A stretch of 64,000 nucleotides of DNA from Streptomyces sp. R21 (GCF_041051975.1 NZ_CP163435.1:3534001-3598000), one strand, 5' to 3'. Shown: positions 8,569-18,094, numbered from the stretch's first letter. Translations and numbers: made by a program. The notes: a model not told the origin generated them from the letters alone.

Positions 8569-8985
8569 TCAGGCCGACGCGCAGTTCGGGCAGACGCCTC
8601 GGTACGTCACCTCGACGTCCGAGACCTTGAAGCCGAAGCGCTCCGAGTCGGGGAGGTCGGCGAGCGGGTTGCCGCCCGGGTGGACGTCCCGGATCGTGCC
8701 GCAACTGGCGCAGACCAGGTGGTGGTGCGGCCGGTGCGCGTTCGGGTCGTACCGCTTGGCGCGTTTGTCCGTGGCGACTTCCAGCACCTCGCCGAGCGAG
8801 ACCAGCTCGCCCAGGGTGTTGTAGACGGTCGCCCTGGAGATCTCCGGCAGCTTGACGACAGCGCGTGCGTGCACCTCGTCTGCCGTCAGGTGGACGTGGT
8901 CGCCGTCGAGGACCTCGGCCACGACACGCCGTTGCGCCGTCATTCGCCAGCCACGTCCGCGCAGTCGATCCAACAGGTCACTCAT
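8569..8985 (-). CDS. Fur-family metal/peroxide-responsive repressor
   Basis: The 138-residue protein has a winged-helix DNA-binding domain (residues 1-80, including RMTAQRRVVAEVL and SRATVYNTLGELV) and a metal-binding dimerisation domain. It has the structural zinc site Cys92/Cys95 and Cys132/Cys135 and the histidine cluster HHH at 87-89. Such proteins sense Fe, Mn, Ni or Zn ions, or peroxide in PerR types. Which ligand applies cannot be told from sequence. It is distinct in position from the well-known Streptomyces Nur, Zur, FurA and CatR genes, so it may be a less-studied paralogue. Nothing metal-related is adjacent; the next gene is a CBS-domain protein on the same strand. Confidence 0.88.
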   Translation of the reverse strand: MSDLLDRLRGRGWRMTAQRRVVAEVLDGDHVHLTADEVHARAVVKLPEISRATVYNTLGELVSLGEVLEVATDKRAKRYDPNAHRPHHHLVCASCGTIRDVHPGGNPLADLPDSERFGFKVSDVEVTYRGVCPNCASA

Positions 8986-9069
8986 GCGGGCCAGCCTAAC
9001 AGCAAGAGGACCAGATTCCGAACAGGTGTGACTTTGGACCTTGACTTGAGTTGGACGATGTCTAGATAT

Positions 9070-9103
9070 GAAGGGGCGGAATCTCTCCGGGTTCCGCCCC
9101 TTC
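9070..9103 (-). terminator. Terminator of the CBS-domain gene
   Basis: GAAGGGGCGGAA (9070-9081) pairs with TTCCGCCCCTTC (9092-9103), 6 nt past the stop of the leftward CBS-domain gene. Confidence 0.75.
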
Positions 9104-9109
9104 GCGTAC

Positions 9110-9502
9110 TCAGGCCGGTGCGTGCTGGCGGGCGGGTGCCCAGCAGCGGATGATGTCGCGGACCGAGACGATGCCGACCGGTCCGGTTCCGTCGAGCACG
9201 ATCAGGTGCCGGAAGCCGCCGTGCGACATGGCGGCCGCGGCCTCCTCCAACGTCCAGGCGGGGGCGGCGAAGACGACGTCGGTCGTGGTGTGGGCGCCTG
9301 CGGTCTCCGTGTCCGGGTTCTGGCCCAGGGCCAGGGAGTTGAGGATGTCGCGCTCGGTGAGGATGCCGAGCCCGATGGAGTCCTCGTCGAGGACGACCGC
9401 CGCGCCGACGCGGCGTGCGGACATCAGGCGGGCCGCCTGGCGGAGGGTGTGTGCCGGGCCGATGGTCAGGACCACCGTGCTCATGGCGTCGCGGACGAGC
9501 AT
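9110..9502 (-). CDS. Tandem CBS-domain protein
   Basis: The 130-residue protein consists of two CBS domains (about residues 1-58 and 70-125) and nothing else. The first has MLVRDAMSTVVLTIGPAHTL and GILTERDIL; the second has GGFRHLIVLDGTGPVGIVSV and RDII. A CBS pair forms a Bateman module that usually binds adenosine nucleotides and reports energy state. Stand-alone CBS proteins act on unknown partners. The start at 9502 (ATG) has AGGTGG about 9 nt upstream on the coding strand. Its neighbours (fur, hisN) do not point to a specific role. Confidence 0.88.
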   Translation of the reverse strand: MLVRDAMSTVVLTIGPAHTLRQAARLMSARRVGAAVVLDEDSIGLGILTERDILNSLALGQNPDTETAGAHTTTDVVFAAPAWTLEEAAAAMSHGGFRHLIVLDGTGPVGIVSVRDIIRCWAPARQHAPA

Positions 9503-9698
9503 GGGCTGGAGCCACCTCCTACGAATCCGCGGGGCTTGCGCGCGGATTCACAAGTTCACAAGTGGGGGACTCTCAGAGTCGCAGTTAAAGGGAGGGTCAA
9601 CAAGAGGGCGCGTGCGGCGAGTTCGGGGCGCCTGGGGTGAGTTGCGGGGCGGCCGGGGAGCGTGCGCGGGGAGGGGGAGAGGGGGGCCGGGTGGCGCG

Positions 9699-10499
9699 TC
9701 AGTACCGCTGGTTCAAGTAGCCGAGGAGCTCGTCGTGCAGGATGCCGTTCGACGCGGCCGCGTTACCGCTGTGCGGGCCGGGGCGGCCGTCCAGGCCGGT
9801 GAAGGAGCCGCCCGCCTCCGTCACGACGATCGCGTTCGCCGCCATGTCCCAGAGCGACAGCTCGGGTTCGGCGCAGATGTCCACCGAGCCCTCGGCGACC
9901 ATCATGTACGGCCAGAAGTCGCCGTAGCCGCGGGTGCGCCAGACGGCCTTCGTGAGGTCGAGGAAGCCGTCCAGGCGGCCCTGGTCCTCCCAGCCGCTGA
10001 GCGAGGAGTACGCGAACGAGGCGTCGGACATCCGGGAGACCTGGGAGACCCGGAGCCGGGACGCGGAGGAGAGGCTGCGGCCGGTGAACGCGCCGTGGCC
10101 CTTCGCCGCCCACCAGCGGCGGCCGAGCGCGGGGGCGGAGACCACCCCGACGACCGGCTGGTAGCCGCCCTCGGCCGCCTCCATCAGGGAGATCAGGGTG
10201 GCCCAGACGGGCACTCCGCGTACGTAGTTCTTGGTGCCGTCGATCGGGTCGATGACCCAGCGGCGGGGGCCCGTGCCCTCGATGCCGTACTCCTCGCCGA
10301 GGATCGCGTCGCGTGGGCGGGCGCGCTGGAGATGACCGCGGATGATTTCCTCCGCCGCCTTGTCCGCCTCGCTCACCGGCGTCATGTCCGGCTTGGTCTC
10401 GACCTTGAGGTCGAGCGCCTTGAACCGGTCCATCGTCGCGGAGTCGGCGGCGTCCGCGAGGACGTGGGCCAGGCGCAGGTCATCGAGATAGTCGGGCAT
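9699..10499 (-). CDS. hisN: Histidinol-phosphatase HisN (inositol monophosphatase family)
   Basis: A 266-residue Mg2+-dependent phosphatase of the IMPase superfamily. It carries the metal-binding motifs GEEYG (about residue 68), [15 protein letters not shown] (about 81-95) and SLWDMAA (about 215). The orthologue at this position in S. coelicolor (SCO5208) is known as the HisN-type histidinol-phosphatase of histidine biosynthesis, so the same role is inferred here. It is not in the his operon. It is transcribed divergently from the TetR-family gene with about 200 bp between. Confidence 0.85.
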   Translation of the reverse strand: MPDYLDDLRLAHVLADAADSATMDRFKALDLKVETKPDMTPVSEADKAAEEIIRGHLQRARPRDAILGEEYGIEGTGPRRWVIDPIDGTKNYVRGVPVWATLISLMEAAEGGYQPVVGVVSAPALGRRWWAAKGHGAFTGRSLSSASRLRVSQVSRMSDASFAYSSLSGWEDQGRLDGFLDLTKAVWRTRGYGDFWPYMMVAEGSVDICAEPELSLWDMAANAIVVTEAGGSFTGLDGRPGPHSGNAAASNGILHDELLGYLNQRY

Positions 10500-10700
10500 G
10501 CCTGCACCGTATCCGGCTGTTCCGGGGCGGGGCCACAGGGTCCGGGGCGTGAGATCACCGCAGGCGATGCCGGATCCGGACCGTGGGGAGGTGGCGTGCG
10601 GGCCGGGGCGTACGCCCCTCAGTACTGCCGCGAACCCTTGACAGTGCTCCTGCGCGCGTCAAATCTGAGCTGCAGAGCCGCTCGCCCCAGGGAGGCGATG

Positions 10701-11324
10701 ATGCCTGCAGCGCGGGAATCCCTCTTGGACGCCGCCTATACGGCGCTCGCACGTCGGCCGTGGTCCGCGGTGCGGATGGTCGATGTCGCCGCCGTGGCCG
10801 GAGTGTCCCGCCAGACGTTGTACAACGAGTTCGGCAGCAAGGAGGGGCTGGCGCGGGCCCTGGTCCGCCGGGAGGCGGACGGATATCTCGCCGGGGTGGA
10901 CCGGGCGCTGGCCGTGCACGGGGACGCGCGGGAGCGGCTGGCCGCGACCGCCGAGTGGATCACGTCGGCCGCACGGGGCAACGCGCTGGTGCGGGCCATG
11001 CTGACCGGGTGCTGGAGCGAGCGGTTGCCCTCGCCGACGCTGTCGGCCGTGCCGTCGTCCTCCGCGGTGCCCGCGCAGCGGCGGGCCGACGGTCCGCTGC
11101 CGTCACCCGCCGACTTCGTGGCGCTCGTACGGGACCGGACCGTGTCCACGCTGCGGGGACCCGCCACCACGAAGTCCGACGCGGCGGAACTGGCCCGGTC
11201 GTGCGAGCTCGTCGTACGGCTCGCGGTGTCGTGTGTCGCGGCGCCGCCGGGTGAGGGCGGGGTCGTCGATCTGGTGAAGGCGGTACTGGCCCCGCCGCAC
11301 CGGGCGCTGGGGCTTACTTCCTGA
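10701..11324 (+). CDS. TetR-family transcriptional regulator
   Basis: The 207-residue protein has an N-terminal TetR helix-turn-helix (AARESLLDAAYTALA, VRMVDVAAVAGVSRQTLYNE, FGSKEGLARAL) and a divergent ligand-binding part. Two ATG codons are adjacent (10698, 10701); the second has better spacing from GGGAGG at 10690-10695. A possible promoter begins with TTGACA at 10638, and TTGAC/GTCAA at 10638-10662 form an inverted pair that could be an autoregulatory site. The convergent SugE-type exporter ends only 18 nt away, and drug-type exporters are common TetR targets. That link is inference. Confidence 0.85.
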   Translation: MPAARESLLDAAYTALARRPWSAVRMVDVAAVAGVSRQTLYNEFGSKEGLARALVRREADGYLAGVDRALAVHGDARERLAATAEWITSAARGNALVRAMLTGCWSERLPSPTLSAVPSSSAVPAQRRADGPLPSPADFVALVRDRTVSTLRGPATTKSDAAELARSCELVVRLAVSCVAAPPGEGGVVDLVKAVLAPPHRALGLTS

Positions 11325-11342
11325 GCCGGTGACCGTGCGACC

Positions 11343-11666
11343 TCAGTGGGCCGAACCTGAGATCTGCAGGCCGATCACGCCGACGATCACGAGGCTGATC
11401 GACACGAGCTTGAGGGTAGAGACCAGGTCGCCGAGGAAGATCATGCCGTAGATCGCGGTGCCCGCCGCGCCGATGCCGGTCCACACCGCGTAGGCCGGAC
11501 CGACGTCCAGCTTCTTCAGGGAGAGGGTCAGAAGGCCGAAGCTGCCGAGCGCGAAGATGCAGAAGGCGACCGTCGGCCAGAGCCTGCTGAAGCCGTGCGA
11601 GAGCTTGAGGCAGACGGCGAAGCCGGTTTCGAGCAGTCCGGCCACAACCACCAGCAGCCACGCCAT
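11343..11666 (-). CDS. sugE: SMR-family exporter, SugE/Gdx type
   Basis: This 107-residue, four-helix membrane protein is a small multidrug resistance family member. The first helix GLLETGFAVCLKLSHGFS has the essential membrane glutamate (Glu13 or so) in the SugE/Gdx context, and GPAYAVWTGIGAAGTAI is the SMR signature. SugE-type members export guanidinium and some quaternary ammonium ions in exchange for protons as antiparallel dimers. The single gene implies a homodimer. The start at 11666 follows a GGGAGG ribosome site. I looked for a guanidine riboswitch in the 105-bp leader and found none convincing. Confidence 0.85.
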   Translation of the reverse strand: MAWLLVVVAGLLETGFAVCLKLSHGFSRLWPTVAFCIFALGSFGLLTLSLKKLDVGPAYAVWTGIGAAGTAIYGMIFLGDLVSTLKLVSISLVIVGVIGLQISGSAH

Positions 11667-11771
11667 GGTCTGTCCTCCCGCATCCGCATGATGACTGCTT
11701 CGTCTGGCTGATATCCGGCTTGGTGCGAGTATGCCTTTACCTGCACAGCACGGCGGCAAACAACGCGGAGG

Positions 11772-12782
11772 TCAGTCGCCCTCACGCCGTTCGCGCGTCG
11801 ACAGCAGCCTGCGCAGCGAGTACAGACGGGCCGGGTCTGCGTGGCCGTCGGCCACCCACTGGTCCAGCGCGCACTCCGGCTCGTCGTGGCTGCACGCGCG
11901 CGGACAGCCCTCGGTGCCCGGTTCGAGGTCGGGGAAGGCCTTGATGACCTGGGACGGATCGACGTGGTGCAGGCCGAACGACCGTACGCCCGGGGTGTCG
12001 ATGACCCAGCCGCCCTCGCTCGCCAGCGGCAGCGCGAGCGCCGACGTCGTGGTGTGCCGGCCGCGGCCCGTCACGGCGTTCACATGGCCGGTCGAACGCC
12101 GCCGGTCCGCCGGCACCAGCGCGTTGACCAGGGTCGTCTTGCCGACACCGGAGTGGCCGACGAACGCCGTGATCTTTCCGTCGAGTTGCTCGCGCACCCG
12201 GTCGGCCGCGTCTCCGTTCTCCAGCTCCTCACGGCTCGTCACGACGTACGGGATGTCCAGGGCGCCGTAGAGCTCCAGGATCTTGTCGGGCGAGGCGAGG
12301 TCCGACTTGGTCATCACCAGGATCGGTTTCAGGCCACCGGCGAACGCCGCGACCAGGCAGCGGTCGATCAGCCGCGGGCGGGGCTCGGGGTCGGCGAGGG
12401 CGGTGACGATCGCGAGCTGGTCGGCGTTGGCGACGACCACCCGCTCGAAGGGGTCGTCGTCGTCGGCCGTGCGGCGCAGCACGGAGGTGCGCGACTCGAT
12501 GCGCACGATGCGGGCGAGGGTGTCCTTGTCGCCGGACAGGTCGCCGACGATGGCGACGTGGTCGCCGACCACTGCTGCCTTGCGGCCCAGTTCGCGGGCC
12601 TTCATCGCCATCACGACGTGGTCTCCGACCAGACAGGTGAGGCGGCCCCGGTCGACGGTGAGGACCATGCCGTCGACCGCCTCCTCGTGCTTGGGGCGGA
12701 TGTTCGTACGGGGACGGTTGCCCTTGCGGTTGGGGCGCTGGCGGATGTCGTCCTCGTCGGTGTGCTTGCCGTAGCGGCGCAT
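11772..12782 (-). CDS. rsgA: Ribosome small-subunit biogenesis GTPase RsgA
   Basis: The 336-residue protein is a circularly permuted GTPase: an N-terminal OB fold (about 35-110), the G4-like TKSD near 160, then the G1 P-loop GHSGVGKTTL near 211, and DTPGVRSFGL (G3). A C-terminal zinc knuckle CPRACSHDEPEC follows. RsgA checks late 30S maturation. An Arg/Lys-rich tail at the N terminus (RRYGKHTDEDDIRQRPNRK) fits rRNA contact. It lies 16 nt after aroA on the same strand and is probably cotranscribed with it, the aroA-rsgA order seen also in mycobacteria. Confidence 0.93.
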   Translation of the reverse strand: MRRYGKHTDEDDIRQRPNRKGNRPRTNIRPKHEEAVDGMVLTVDRGRLTCLVGDHVVMAMKARELGRKAAVVGDHVAIVGDLSGDKDTLARIVRIESRTSVLRRTADDDDPFERVVVANADQLAIVTALADPEPRPRLIDRCLVAAFAGGLKPILVMTKSDLASPDKILELYGALDIPYVVTSREELENGDAADRVREQLDGKITAFVGHSGVGKTTLVNALVPADRRRSTGHVNAVTGRGRHTTTSALALPLASEGGWVIDTPGVRSFGLHHVDPSQVIKAFPDLEPGTEGCPRACSHDEPECALDQWVADGHADPARLYSLRRLLSTRERREGD

Positions 12783-12798
12783 GATCGTCGTCCGCCCG

Positions 12799-14139
12799 TC
12801 AGTTCCCGAGCATTCCGGCCCACAGTTCGGGGAAGTCCGGCAGTGTCTTCGCGGTCGTCGCCACGTTCTCGATCTGTACGCCTTCCACCGCCAGGCCGAT
12901 GATCGCGCCGGCGGTGGCCATGCGGTGGTCGTCGTAGGTGTGGAAGATGCCGCCGTGCAGGCGCCGCGGGCGGATGTGGAGGCCGTCCGCGGTCTCGGTG
13001 ACGTCGCCGCCGAGTTCGTTGATCTCCTTGGTGAGCGCGGCCAGCCGGTCCGTCTCGTGCAGGCGCAGGTGCGCCACCCCGCGCAGCGTGGAGGGGGAGT
13101 CCGCGAGAGCCGCGACCGCCGCGATGCCGGGGGTCAGCTCGCCGACCTCGCCCAGGTCCACGTCGATACCGTGGATGGCACCCGATCCGGTGAACTCCAG
13201 CCCGTACTCGGTCAGTTCGCAGGAACCGCCCATCTCGGTGAAGATCTCCCGCAGCTTGTCGCCGGGCTGGGTGGTGTGCGCGGGCCAGTCCGGGACGACG
13301 ACCTTGCCGCCGGTCACCAGGGCGGCCGCCAGGAACGGCTGCGCGTTGGACAGGTCCGGCTCGACGGTCAGGTCGCGGCCGAGCAGCGCGCCCGGGGTGA
13401 CCCGCCAGACGTTCGGCTCGCCGCCCGACTCCGGGGTGTCCACCTGCGCGCCGACCGTACGCAGCATGTCGACGGTCATCCGGATGTGCGGCATGGAGGG
13501 CAGCGTCGAGCCGATGTGGCGGACCTCCACCCCCTGGTTGAAGCGCGGGCCGGAGAGCAGGAGCGCCGACACGAACTGGCTGGAGGACGAGGCGTCGATC
13601 TCCACCGGGCCGCCGTCCAGGGCGCCGCCGCCGTGCACGGTCAGCGGCAGTGCGCCGCGGCCGTCGTCGTCGATGCGGGCGCCGAGGACACGCAGCGCGT
13701 CGATGACACCGGTCAGGGGGCGCTCGTACGACCTCGGGTCGCCGTCGAAGCGGATGGGGCCGTCGGCCAGTGCGGCGACCGGGGGCAGGAAGCGCATCAC
13801 GGTGCCCGCGTTGCCGACGTCGACCGTGGCCGGGCCGTGCAGACCCGAGGGGATGACGCGCCAGGCCTCGCCGGAGGCCTCGGGGCCGCCCGCCACCGTG
13901 GAGCTCGACGACACCGTCTCCTCGATGCCCACGCCCATCGCGCGCAGCGCGCCCGCCATCAGCAGGGTGTCGCGCGAGCGCAGCGGGCGGCGCAGCCAGC
14001 CGGGCTCCGAGGCGAGCGCGGCCAGGACGAGGGCGCGGTTGGTGACCGACTTGGACCCCGGTACGTGGACCGTCGCGTCGACGGCTCCGCTTGCATGCGG
14101 GGCGGGCCAGAGGGCGGTGTGTGCGGGGTTAGCGGTCAT
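12799..14139 (-). CDS. aroA: 3-phosphoshikimate 1-carboxyvinyltransferase (EPSP synthase)
   Basis: AroA joins shikimate-3-phosphate and phosphoenolpyruvate to EPSP in the shikimate pathway. The 446-residue product has the two-domain EPSP synthase pattern with [16 protein letters not shown] near residue 26, [11 protein letters not shown] near 95, and [16 protein letters not shown] near the C terminus. ATG 14139 is chosen as it opens with the usual short lead [14 protein letters not shown]. It is the first gene of a likely aroA-rsgA operon. The upstream 176 bp before the M50 gene holds its promoter region; no clear consensus was found. Confidence 0.95.
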   Translation of the reverse strand: MTANPAHTALWPAPHASGAVDATVHVPGSKSVTNRALVLAALASEPGWLRRPLRSRDTLLMAGALRAMGVGIEETVSSSSTVAGGPEASGEAWRVIPSGLHGPATVDVGNAGTVMRFLPPVAALADGPIRFDGDPRSYERPLTGVIDALRVLGARIDDDGRGALPLTVHGGGALDGGPVEIDASSSSQFVSALLLSGPRFNQGVEVRHIGSTLPSMPHIRMTVDMLRTVGAQVDTPESGGEPNVWRVTPGALLGRDLTVEPDLSNAQPFLAAALVTGGKVVVPDWPAHTTQPGDKLREIFTEMGGSCELTEYGLEFTGSGAIHGIDVDLGEVGELTPGIAAVAALADSPSTLRGVAHLRLHETDRLAALTKEINELGGDVTETADGLHIRPRRLHGGIFHTYDDHRMATAGAIIGLAVEGVQIENVATTAKTLPDFPELWAGMLGN

Positions 14140-14315
14140 GCGCTCCACTTTAGTGGCTGGCGATGACCGGAGATCTTGATCAAAAGAGGCGAAATCCGAC
14201 CGAAACAGTGTGACGGCGCGCACGGTGTACGGGTGTGGGTATGTGCCGTGGATATATGCAGCGGGCTGCACTCATGGTGAGGTGCTGGAGGCGCATGGGA
14301 CGCGTGAGTGCGCGT

Positions 14316-15038
14316 TCACACCTCCAGCAGCCACCGGCCCCCGCCTATCAGCGCGCTCAGTGAGACCACGTGGAACAGGAAGAGCCACAGCCCGGCCGGC
14401 ACGTGCGTCAGCCGCGACAACTGGTCCGCGTCCGAGTCGCCCGCGTTGCCGCGCCCGCGCTTGGCCTGCAGCTCGAACGCCGGACGGACCCCGCCGAGCA
14501 GCAGGAACCAGACCACCGCGTACGCGAACGCCGCCTGCACCTGCGGTCCCGCCAGCCACGACACCAGCAGGAACATGCCGCCGGTGAGGACCACGGTGAG
14601 CGCGCCGTAGGCGTTGCGGATCATCACCAGCATCGCGACGAGCAGCACCGTGGCCAGCCACAGCAGCGCCGTGATGTGACCCGCGGCGAGCAGCGCGGCG
14701 CCGCCGAGGCCGAGCAGCGGGGGAGCGGTGTAGCCGGCGGCCGCGGTGAGGACCATGCCCAGGCCGGTGGGCTTGCCCCGGCTGACCGTCAGGCCGCTGG
14801 TGTCCGAGTGCAGCCGGATGCCGGTGAGCGTGCGGCCGGTGAGCAGCGCGATCAGTCCGTGGCCGCCCTCGTGCGCGATGGTGATGGCGTTGCGGGAGAG
14901 CCGCCACAGGCCCTGCGGGACGATCACTGCCAGCGCGGCGACCATCGTGGCGATCACCACCCACAGATCGGGGTCGGGCTGGCTGCCGAAGACCTCGTCC
15001 CAGAGGGCGGCGAGCGAGGCGGATGCGGTGCTGTCCAT
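14316..15038 (-). CDS. M50-like membrane metalloprotease (HEGGH)
   Basis: A 240-residue membrane protein with about six hydrophobic segments. The zinc-binding HExxH motif appears as AHEGGHGLIALLTGR near residue 55, inside or next to the second segment, as in site-2-protease relatives (M50B-like family in actinobacteria). I do not see the classical NPDG motif, so activity is likely but not certain. It may cleave membrane-bound regulators; no substrate is suggested by the neighbours. It is divergent from the SRAP-domain gene, with about 100 bp between the starts. Confidence 0.75.
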   Translation of the reverse strand: MDSTASASLAALWDEVFGSQPDPDLWVVIATMVAALAVIVPQGLWRLSRNAITIAHEGGHGLIALLTGRTLTGIRLHSDTSGLTVSRGKPTGLGMVLTAAAGYTAPPLLGLGGAALLAAGHITALLWLATVLLVAMLVMIRNAYGALTVVLTGGMFLLVSWLAGPQVQAAFAYAVVWFLLLGGVRPAFELQAKRGRGNAGDSDADQLSRLTHVPAGLWLFLFHVVSLSALIGGGRWLLEV

Positions 15039-15141
15039 GGGGGGAATGGCTCCCTCGGGGGCAGTAGACAGGGGCTTGCGCGTAGCGCAATCGTTGAGGG
15101 GTGGTGGTCGGGCGGCGGGTGGGCCTGGCAGTGTTGCACGT

Positions 15142-15957
15142 ATGTGCGGACGGTATGCATCGAGTCGTAGGCCCGAGGATCTCGCAGGAATCTTTGAGAT
15201 CGAGAAGTGGGAGCCGGAGGAGGCGCTCGAGCCGGATTACAACGTGGCGCCGACCAAGGAGGTCTACGCCGTTCTCGACCGTCCTGTGAAGGACGCCGAG
15301 GACCCCCGGCCGGTTCGCCAGCTGCGCAAGCTCAAGTGGGGGCTCGTCCCGTCCTGGGCCAAGACGCCCGAGGGCGGCGCCCGGATGATCAATGCGCGTG
15401 CGGAGACCGTGCACGAGAAGCCGTCGTACCGGCGGGCCTTCGCCGCCCGGCGGTGCATCGTGCCCGCCGACGGCTATTACGAGTGGGTGACCGGGGCCGG
15501 GGAGCGCGATCTCGAGGTCGAGGGGAAGAAGAAGCGGCCGCGGAAGCAGCCGTACTTCGTGACGCCGGCGGACGGGTCGGTCTTCGCCATGGCCGGGCTG
15601 TACGAGTTCTGGCGGGACAGGACGCTGCCCGACGAGCACCCGCTGGCCTGGTGGGCGACCTGCTCCGTGATCACCACCGAGGCGGAGACCTCGCCGCTCG
15701 CGGTGGCCCCGGCCGAGGGCCCGCACGCGCTGGCCGACATCCACCCCCGTATGCCCCTCATGCTCACCGCGGACCGCTGGGACGCCTGGCTCGACCCAAC
15801 CCGCACCGACGCCGACGGACTTCGCGAGCTGCTCGCGCCCCCGCCTGCCGGGCTGATGCGTGCGTACCCCGTCTCCACGGCCGTCAGCAACGTCCGCAAC
15901 AACGGGCCGGAGCTGCTGAAGGAGCTGGAGGGCCCCGAAGAGGGCACACTCTTTTGA
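15142..15957 (+). CDS. SRAP-domain abasic-site shielding protein (HMCES/YedK family)
   Basis: The 271-residue protein starts MCGRYASS; after Met removal, Cys2 is the catalytic residue that forms a covalent crosslink to abasic sites in single-stranded DNA. Conserved parts are YNVAPTKEV, LKWGLVPSWAK, MINARAETVHEKPSYRRAF, GYYEWV and IHPRMPLML (His-containing). This protects stalled forks. A basic insert (EGKKKRPRKQP, about residues 127-137) adds a DNA-binding-like patch. The downstream hydrolase gene starts 1 nt after its stop, so they form an operon. Confidence 0.92.
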   Translation: MCGRYASSRRPEDLAGIFEIEKWEPEEALEPDYNVAPTKEVYAVLDRPVKDAEDPRPVRQLRKLKWGLVPSWAKTPEGGARMINARAETVHEKPSYRRAFAARRCIVPADGYYEWVTGAGERDLEVEGKKKRPRKQPYFVTPADGSVFAMAGLYEFWRDRTLPDEHPLAWWATCSVITTEAETSPLAVAPAEGPHALADIHPRMPLMLTADRWDAWLDPTRTDADGLRELLAPPPAGLMRAYPVSTAVSNVRNNGPELLKELEGPEEGTLF

Positions 15958-15958
15958 C

Positions 15959-16594
15959 GTGACCGAGATCAGCGAGACGATCGAGACGGACGCCGGTACC
16001 GCCCGCGTCACCTGGCACCGGGCCAAGAAGGCGAAGCTCGTCCTCGCCGTGAGCCATGGCGCGGGCGGCGGCATCGAGGCGCGGGACCTCCAGGCGCTGG
16101 CCGGGGAACTCCCCGCGCACGGAGTGACCGTCGCGCTCGTCGAGCAGCCCTGGCGGGTGGCCGGGAAGAAGGTGGCGCCCGCGCCGAAGACGCTGGACGT
16201 CGGCTGGCGGGCGGTGTGGCCGGTGCTTGCCGCGGCCGGGCTGCCCGTGGTGGCGGGTGGGCGCAGTGCCGGGGCCCGGGTCGCCTGCCGGACGGCGGTC
16301 GAGCTCGGCGCGCATGCCGTGCTCGCGCTCAGCTTCCCGCTGCACCCGCCGGGCAGGCCCGAGAAGTCGCGGGCCGAGGAGTTGCTCGGGAGCGGTGTGC
16401 CCACGCTGGTCGTGCAGGGTGGCAACGATCCCTTCGGGAAGCCGGAGGAGTTCCCTGCGGGGTCGTACGAACTGGTCGAGGTGCCGTACGGCGATCACGG
16501 CTTCGCCGTGCCGAAGCGGGCGCCGCTCGGGCAGGACGAGGCGCTCGAGACGCTCACCCGTGCCGTGGTGAAGTGGACCGCGTCACTCGGGTGA
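15959..16594 (+). CDS. Alpha/beta-hydrolase (dienelactone/Tex30-like)
   Basis: A 211-residue single-domain alpha/beta hydrolase. The nucleophile elbow is [10 protein letters not shown] (Ser about residue 101), the acid is probably in GGNDPFG, and the histidine is in GDHGF. It resembles the KANL3/Tex30 hydrolase-like family, whose substrates are unknown. The start is GTG 15959, directly after the SRAP gene stop, with the ribosome site inside that gene, indicating translational coupling. The SigR-dependent promoter follows its stop by 6 nt. Confidence 0.82.
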   Translation: MTEISETIETDAGTARVTWHRAKKAKLVLAVSHGAGGGIEARDLQALAGELPAHGVTVALVEQPWRVAGKKVAPAPKTLDVGWRAVWPVLAAAGLPVVAGGRSAGARVACRTAVELGAHAVLALSFPLHPPGRPEKSRAEELLGSGVPTLVVQGGNDPFGKPEEFPAGSYELVEVPYGDHGFAVPKRAPLGQDEALETLTRAVVKWTASLG

Positions 16595-16600
16595 CGCCCG

Positions 16601-16626
16601 GGAATGTCCACAGCGCAGCCACTGTT
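16601..16626 (+). promoter_or_regulatory. SigR-dependent promoter of sigR-rsrA
   Basis: GGAAT (16601-16605), an 18-bp spacer and GTT (16624-16626) match exactly the -35/-10 consensus of SigR promoters. This is the expected autoregulated sigRp2. Transcription would begin near 16634, upstream of the alternative in-frame start at 16684. It lies in the 308-bp gap between the hydrolase and sigR. Confidence 0.88.
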
Positions 16627-16902
16627 GTGCGGAACAGACAGCGCGAGGAGTGCTGGCCGTCCGTACGAGAGGAAGTCCGCCGCATGGGTTCGACCACCTG
16701 CCCGCCCGCCTCCCGCCACCACCCCGTGGACGGGCTGCGCCCGGCAGAGTCCGATTCGACCCGCCGCAGCAGCTCTGACCTGGAGTGGACAGTGCTGCAC
16801 GCGGCCAAGACTGCCCCTATTCGGGCGGCGGGCGGACCGGATGTTCGTCTATCCTCCGAATCGAGTGGGACCGGTTTCGGTCCTGCTACGTCACTGGAGG
16901 AG

Positions 16903-17595
16903 GTGGGTCCGGTCACTGGGACCGACGCAGGGACCGAACACGGCCAGGCGGAGCAGCCCGAGGGCCAGGGCACGAGCGACGCGACCAAGGAAACGTCCGC
17001 CGAGCGCACGCTGCGCTTCGAGCGGGACGCGCTCGAATTCCTCGACCAGATGTACTCGGCCGCCCTGCGCATGACGCGCAACCCGGCCGACGCCGAGGAC
17101 CTGGTGCAGGAGACGTACGCGAAGGCGTACGCGTCCTTCCACCAGTTCCGTGAGGGCACCAACCTCAAGGCATGGCTGTACCGCATCCTCACGAACACCT
17201 TCATCAACTCGTACCGCAAGAAGCAGCGTGAGCCCCAGCGCAGTGCGGCCGAGGAGATCGAGGACTGGCAGCTGGCGCGCGCCGAGTCGCACATGTCGAC
17301 CGGACTGCGCTCCGCCGAGTCGCAGGCGCTCGATCACCTGCCCGACTCGGACGTGAAGCAGGCGCTTCAGGCGATCCCCGAGGAATTCCGCATCGCGGTG
17401 TATCTCGCTGACGTAGAGGGCTTTGCGTACAAGGAGATCGCGGACATCATGGGGACACCCATCGGGACGGTCATGTCGCGGCTGCACCGCGGCCGCCGTC
17501 AACTGCGCGGCATGCTCGAGGACTACGCGCGTGACCGCGGACTGGTCCCGGCCGGCGCCGGAGAGTCGAACGAAGCGAAAGGCTCGGGCTCATGA
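16903..17595 (+). CDS. sigR: ECF sigma factor SigR (thiol-oxidative stress)
   Basis: SigR directs the response to disulphide stress. The product from GTG 16903 has 230 residues ([14 protein letters not shown]...), with region 2 ([25 protein letters not shown]) and region 4 ([23 protein letters not shown]). GTG 16903 follows GGAGG closely and matches the known S. coelicolor start. The frame stays open upstream: ATG 16684 has GAGGAAG in front and would add 73 residues, while GTG 16726 would add 59. S. coelicolor makes a longer, unstable SigR' from an upstream start on the stress-induced transcript, so the same is likely here. rsrA overlaps its stop by 4 nt. Confidence 0.95.
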   Translation: MGPVTGTDAGTEHGQAEQPEGQGTSDATKETSAERTLRFERDALEFLDQMYSAALRMTRNPADAEDLVQETYAKAYASFHQFREGTNLKAWLYRILTNTFINSYRKKQREPQRSAAEEIEDWQLARAESHMSTGLRSAESQALDHLPDSDVKQALQAIPEEFRIAVYLADVEGFAYKEIADIMGTPIGTVMSRLHRGRRQLRGMLEDYARDRGLVPAGAGESNEAKGSGS

Positions 17596-17894
17596 GCTGC
17601 GGAGAGCCGCACGAGACGGACTGCAGTGAAGTACTCGATCATCTCTATGAGTTCCTGGACCATGAGATGCCGGACTCGGACTGCACCAAGTTCGAGGTGC
17701 ACTTCGAGGAGTGCTCCCCGTGCCTGGAGAAGTACGGCCTTGAGCAGGCCGTGAAGAAGCTGGTCAAGCGGTGCTGCGGGCAGGACGACGTGCCGACCGA
17801 CCTGCGGGCGAAGGTCATGGGCCGGATCGACATGATCCGCTCAGGGGAGACCGTGCCCGAGCACGACATCACCGCGACGGCGCAGGAGTCCTGA
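17592..17894 (+). CDS. rsrA: Zinc redox anti-sigma factor RsrA
   Basis: RsrA binds and silences SigR in reducing conditions and releases it when its thiols form a disulphide and zinc is lost. The 100-residue product has the ZAS motif with Cys11, His37, Cys41 and Cys44 (HFEECSPC), plus Cys3, Cys31, Cys61 and Cys62, the same numbering as in S. coelicolor. The ATGA overlap with sigR couples translation and keeps the stoichiometry close to one to one. Confidence 0.95.
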   Translation: MSCGEPHETDCSEVLDHLYEFLDHEMPDSDCTKFEVHFEECSPCLEKYGLEQAVKKLVKRCCGQDDVPTDLRAKVMGRIDMIRSGETVPEHDITATAQES

Positions 17895-17997
17895 ACCGCC
17901 GGGAGAGTCCGCAGCGGCGGTCGCAGGAGTCCTGAACCTTTCCCTCCGGCGTTCCCTTCTGGTCGGATAATCGCCGAGTTCGTCACCCGAACGTGCT

Positions 17998-18024
17998 AAT
18001 CCGCGGGCTTCAGGCCCGCGGATT
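17998..18024 (+). terminator. Terminator of sigR-rsrA
   Basis: AATCCGCGGGC (17998-18008) pairs with GCCCGCGGATT (18014-18024) around TTCAG, 103 nt after rsrA. A likely end of the operon transcript. Confidence 0.8.
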
Positions 18025-18094
18025 CGGCCATTGCCGCCCCCTTGTCCTTTCCGCCGCCCTAGGCTCCGGAGCCTGACATGGGGAGGGGGCGCGG

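Noticed and set aside
9041-9068. TTGACT-N16-TAGATA as a rightward promoter
   Set aside because: It points into the 3' end of the leftward CBS-domain gene with no gene to drive; an antisense transcript is possible but unsupported.
11667-11771. Possible guanidine riboswitch before the SugE-type exporter
   Set aside because: ACGA occurs once, but no paired ACGR-loop hairpins and no ykkC core were found.
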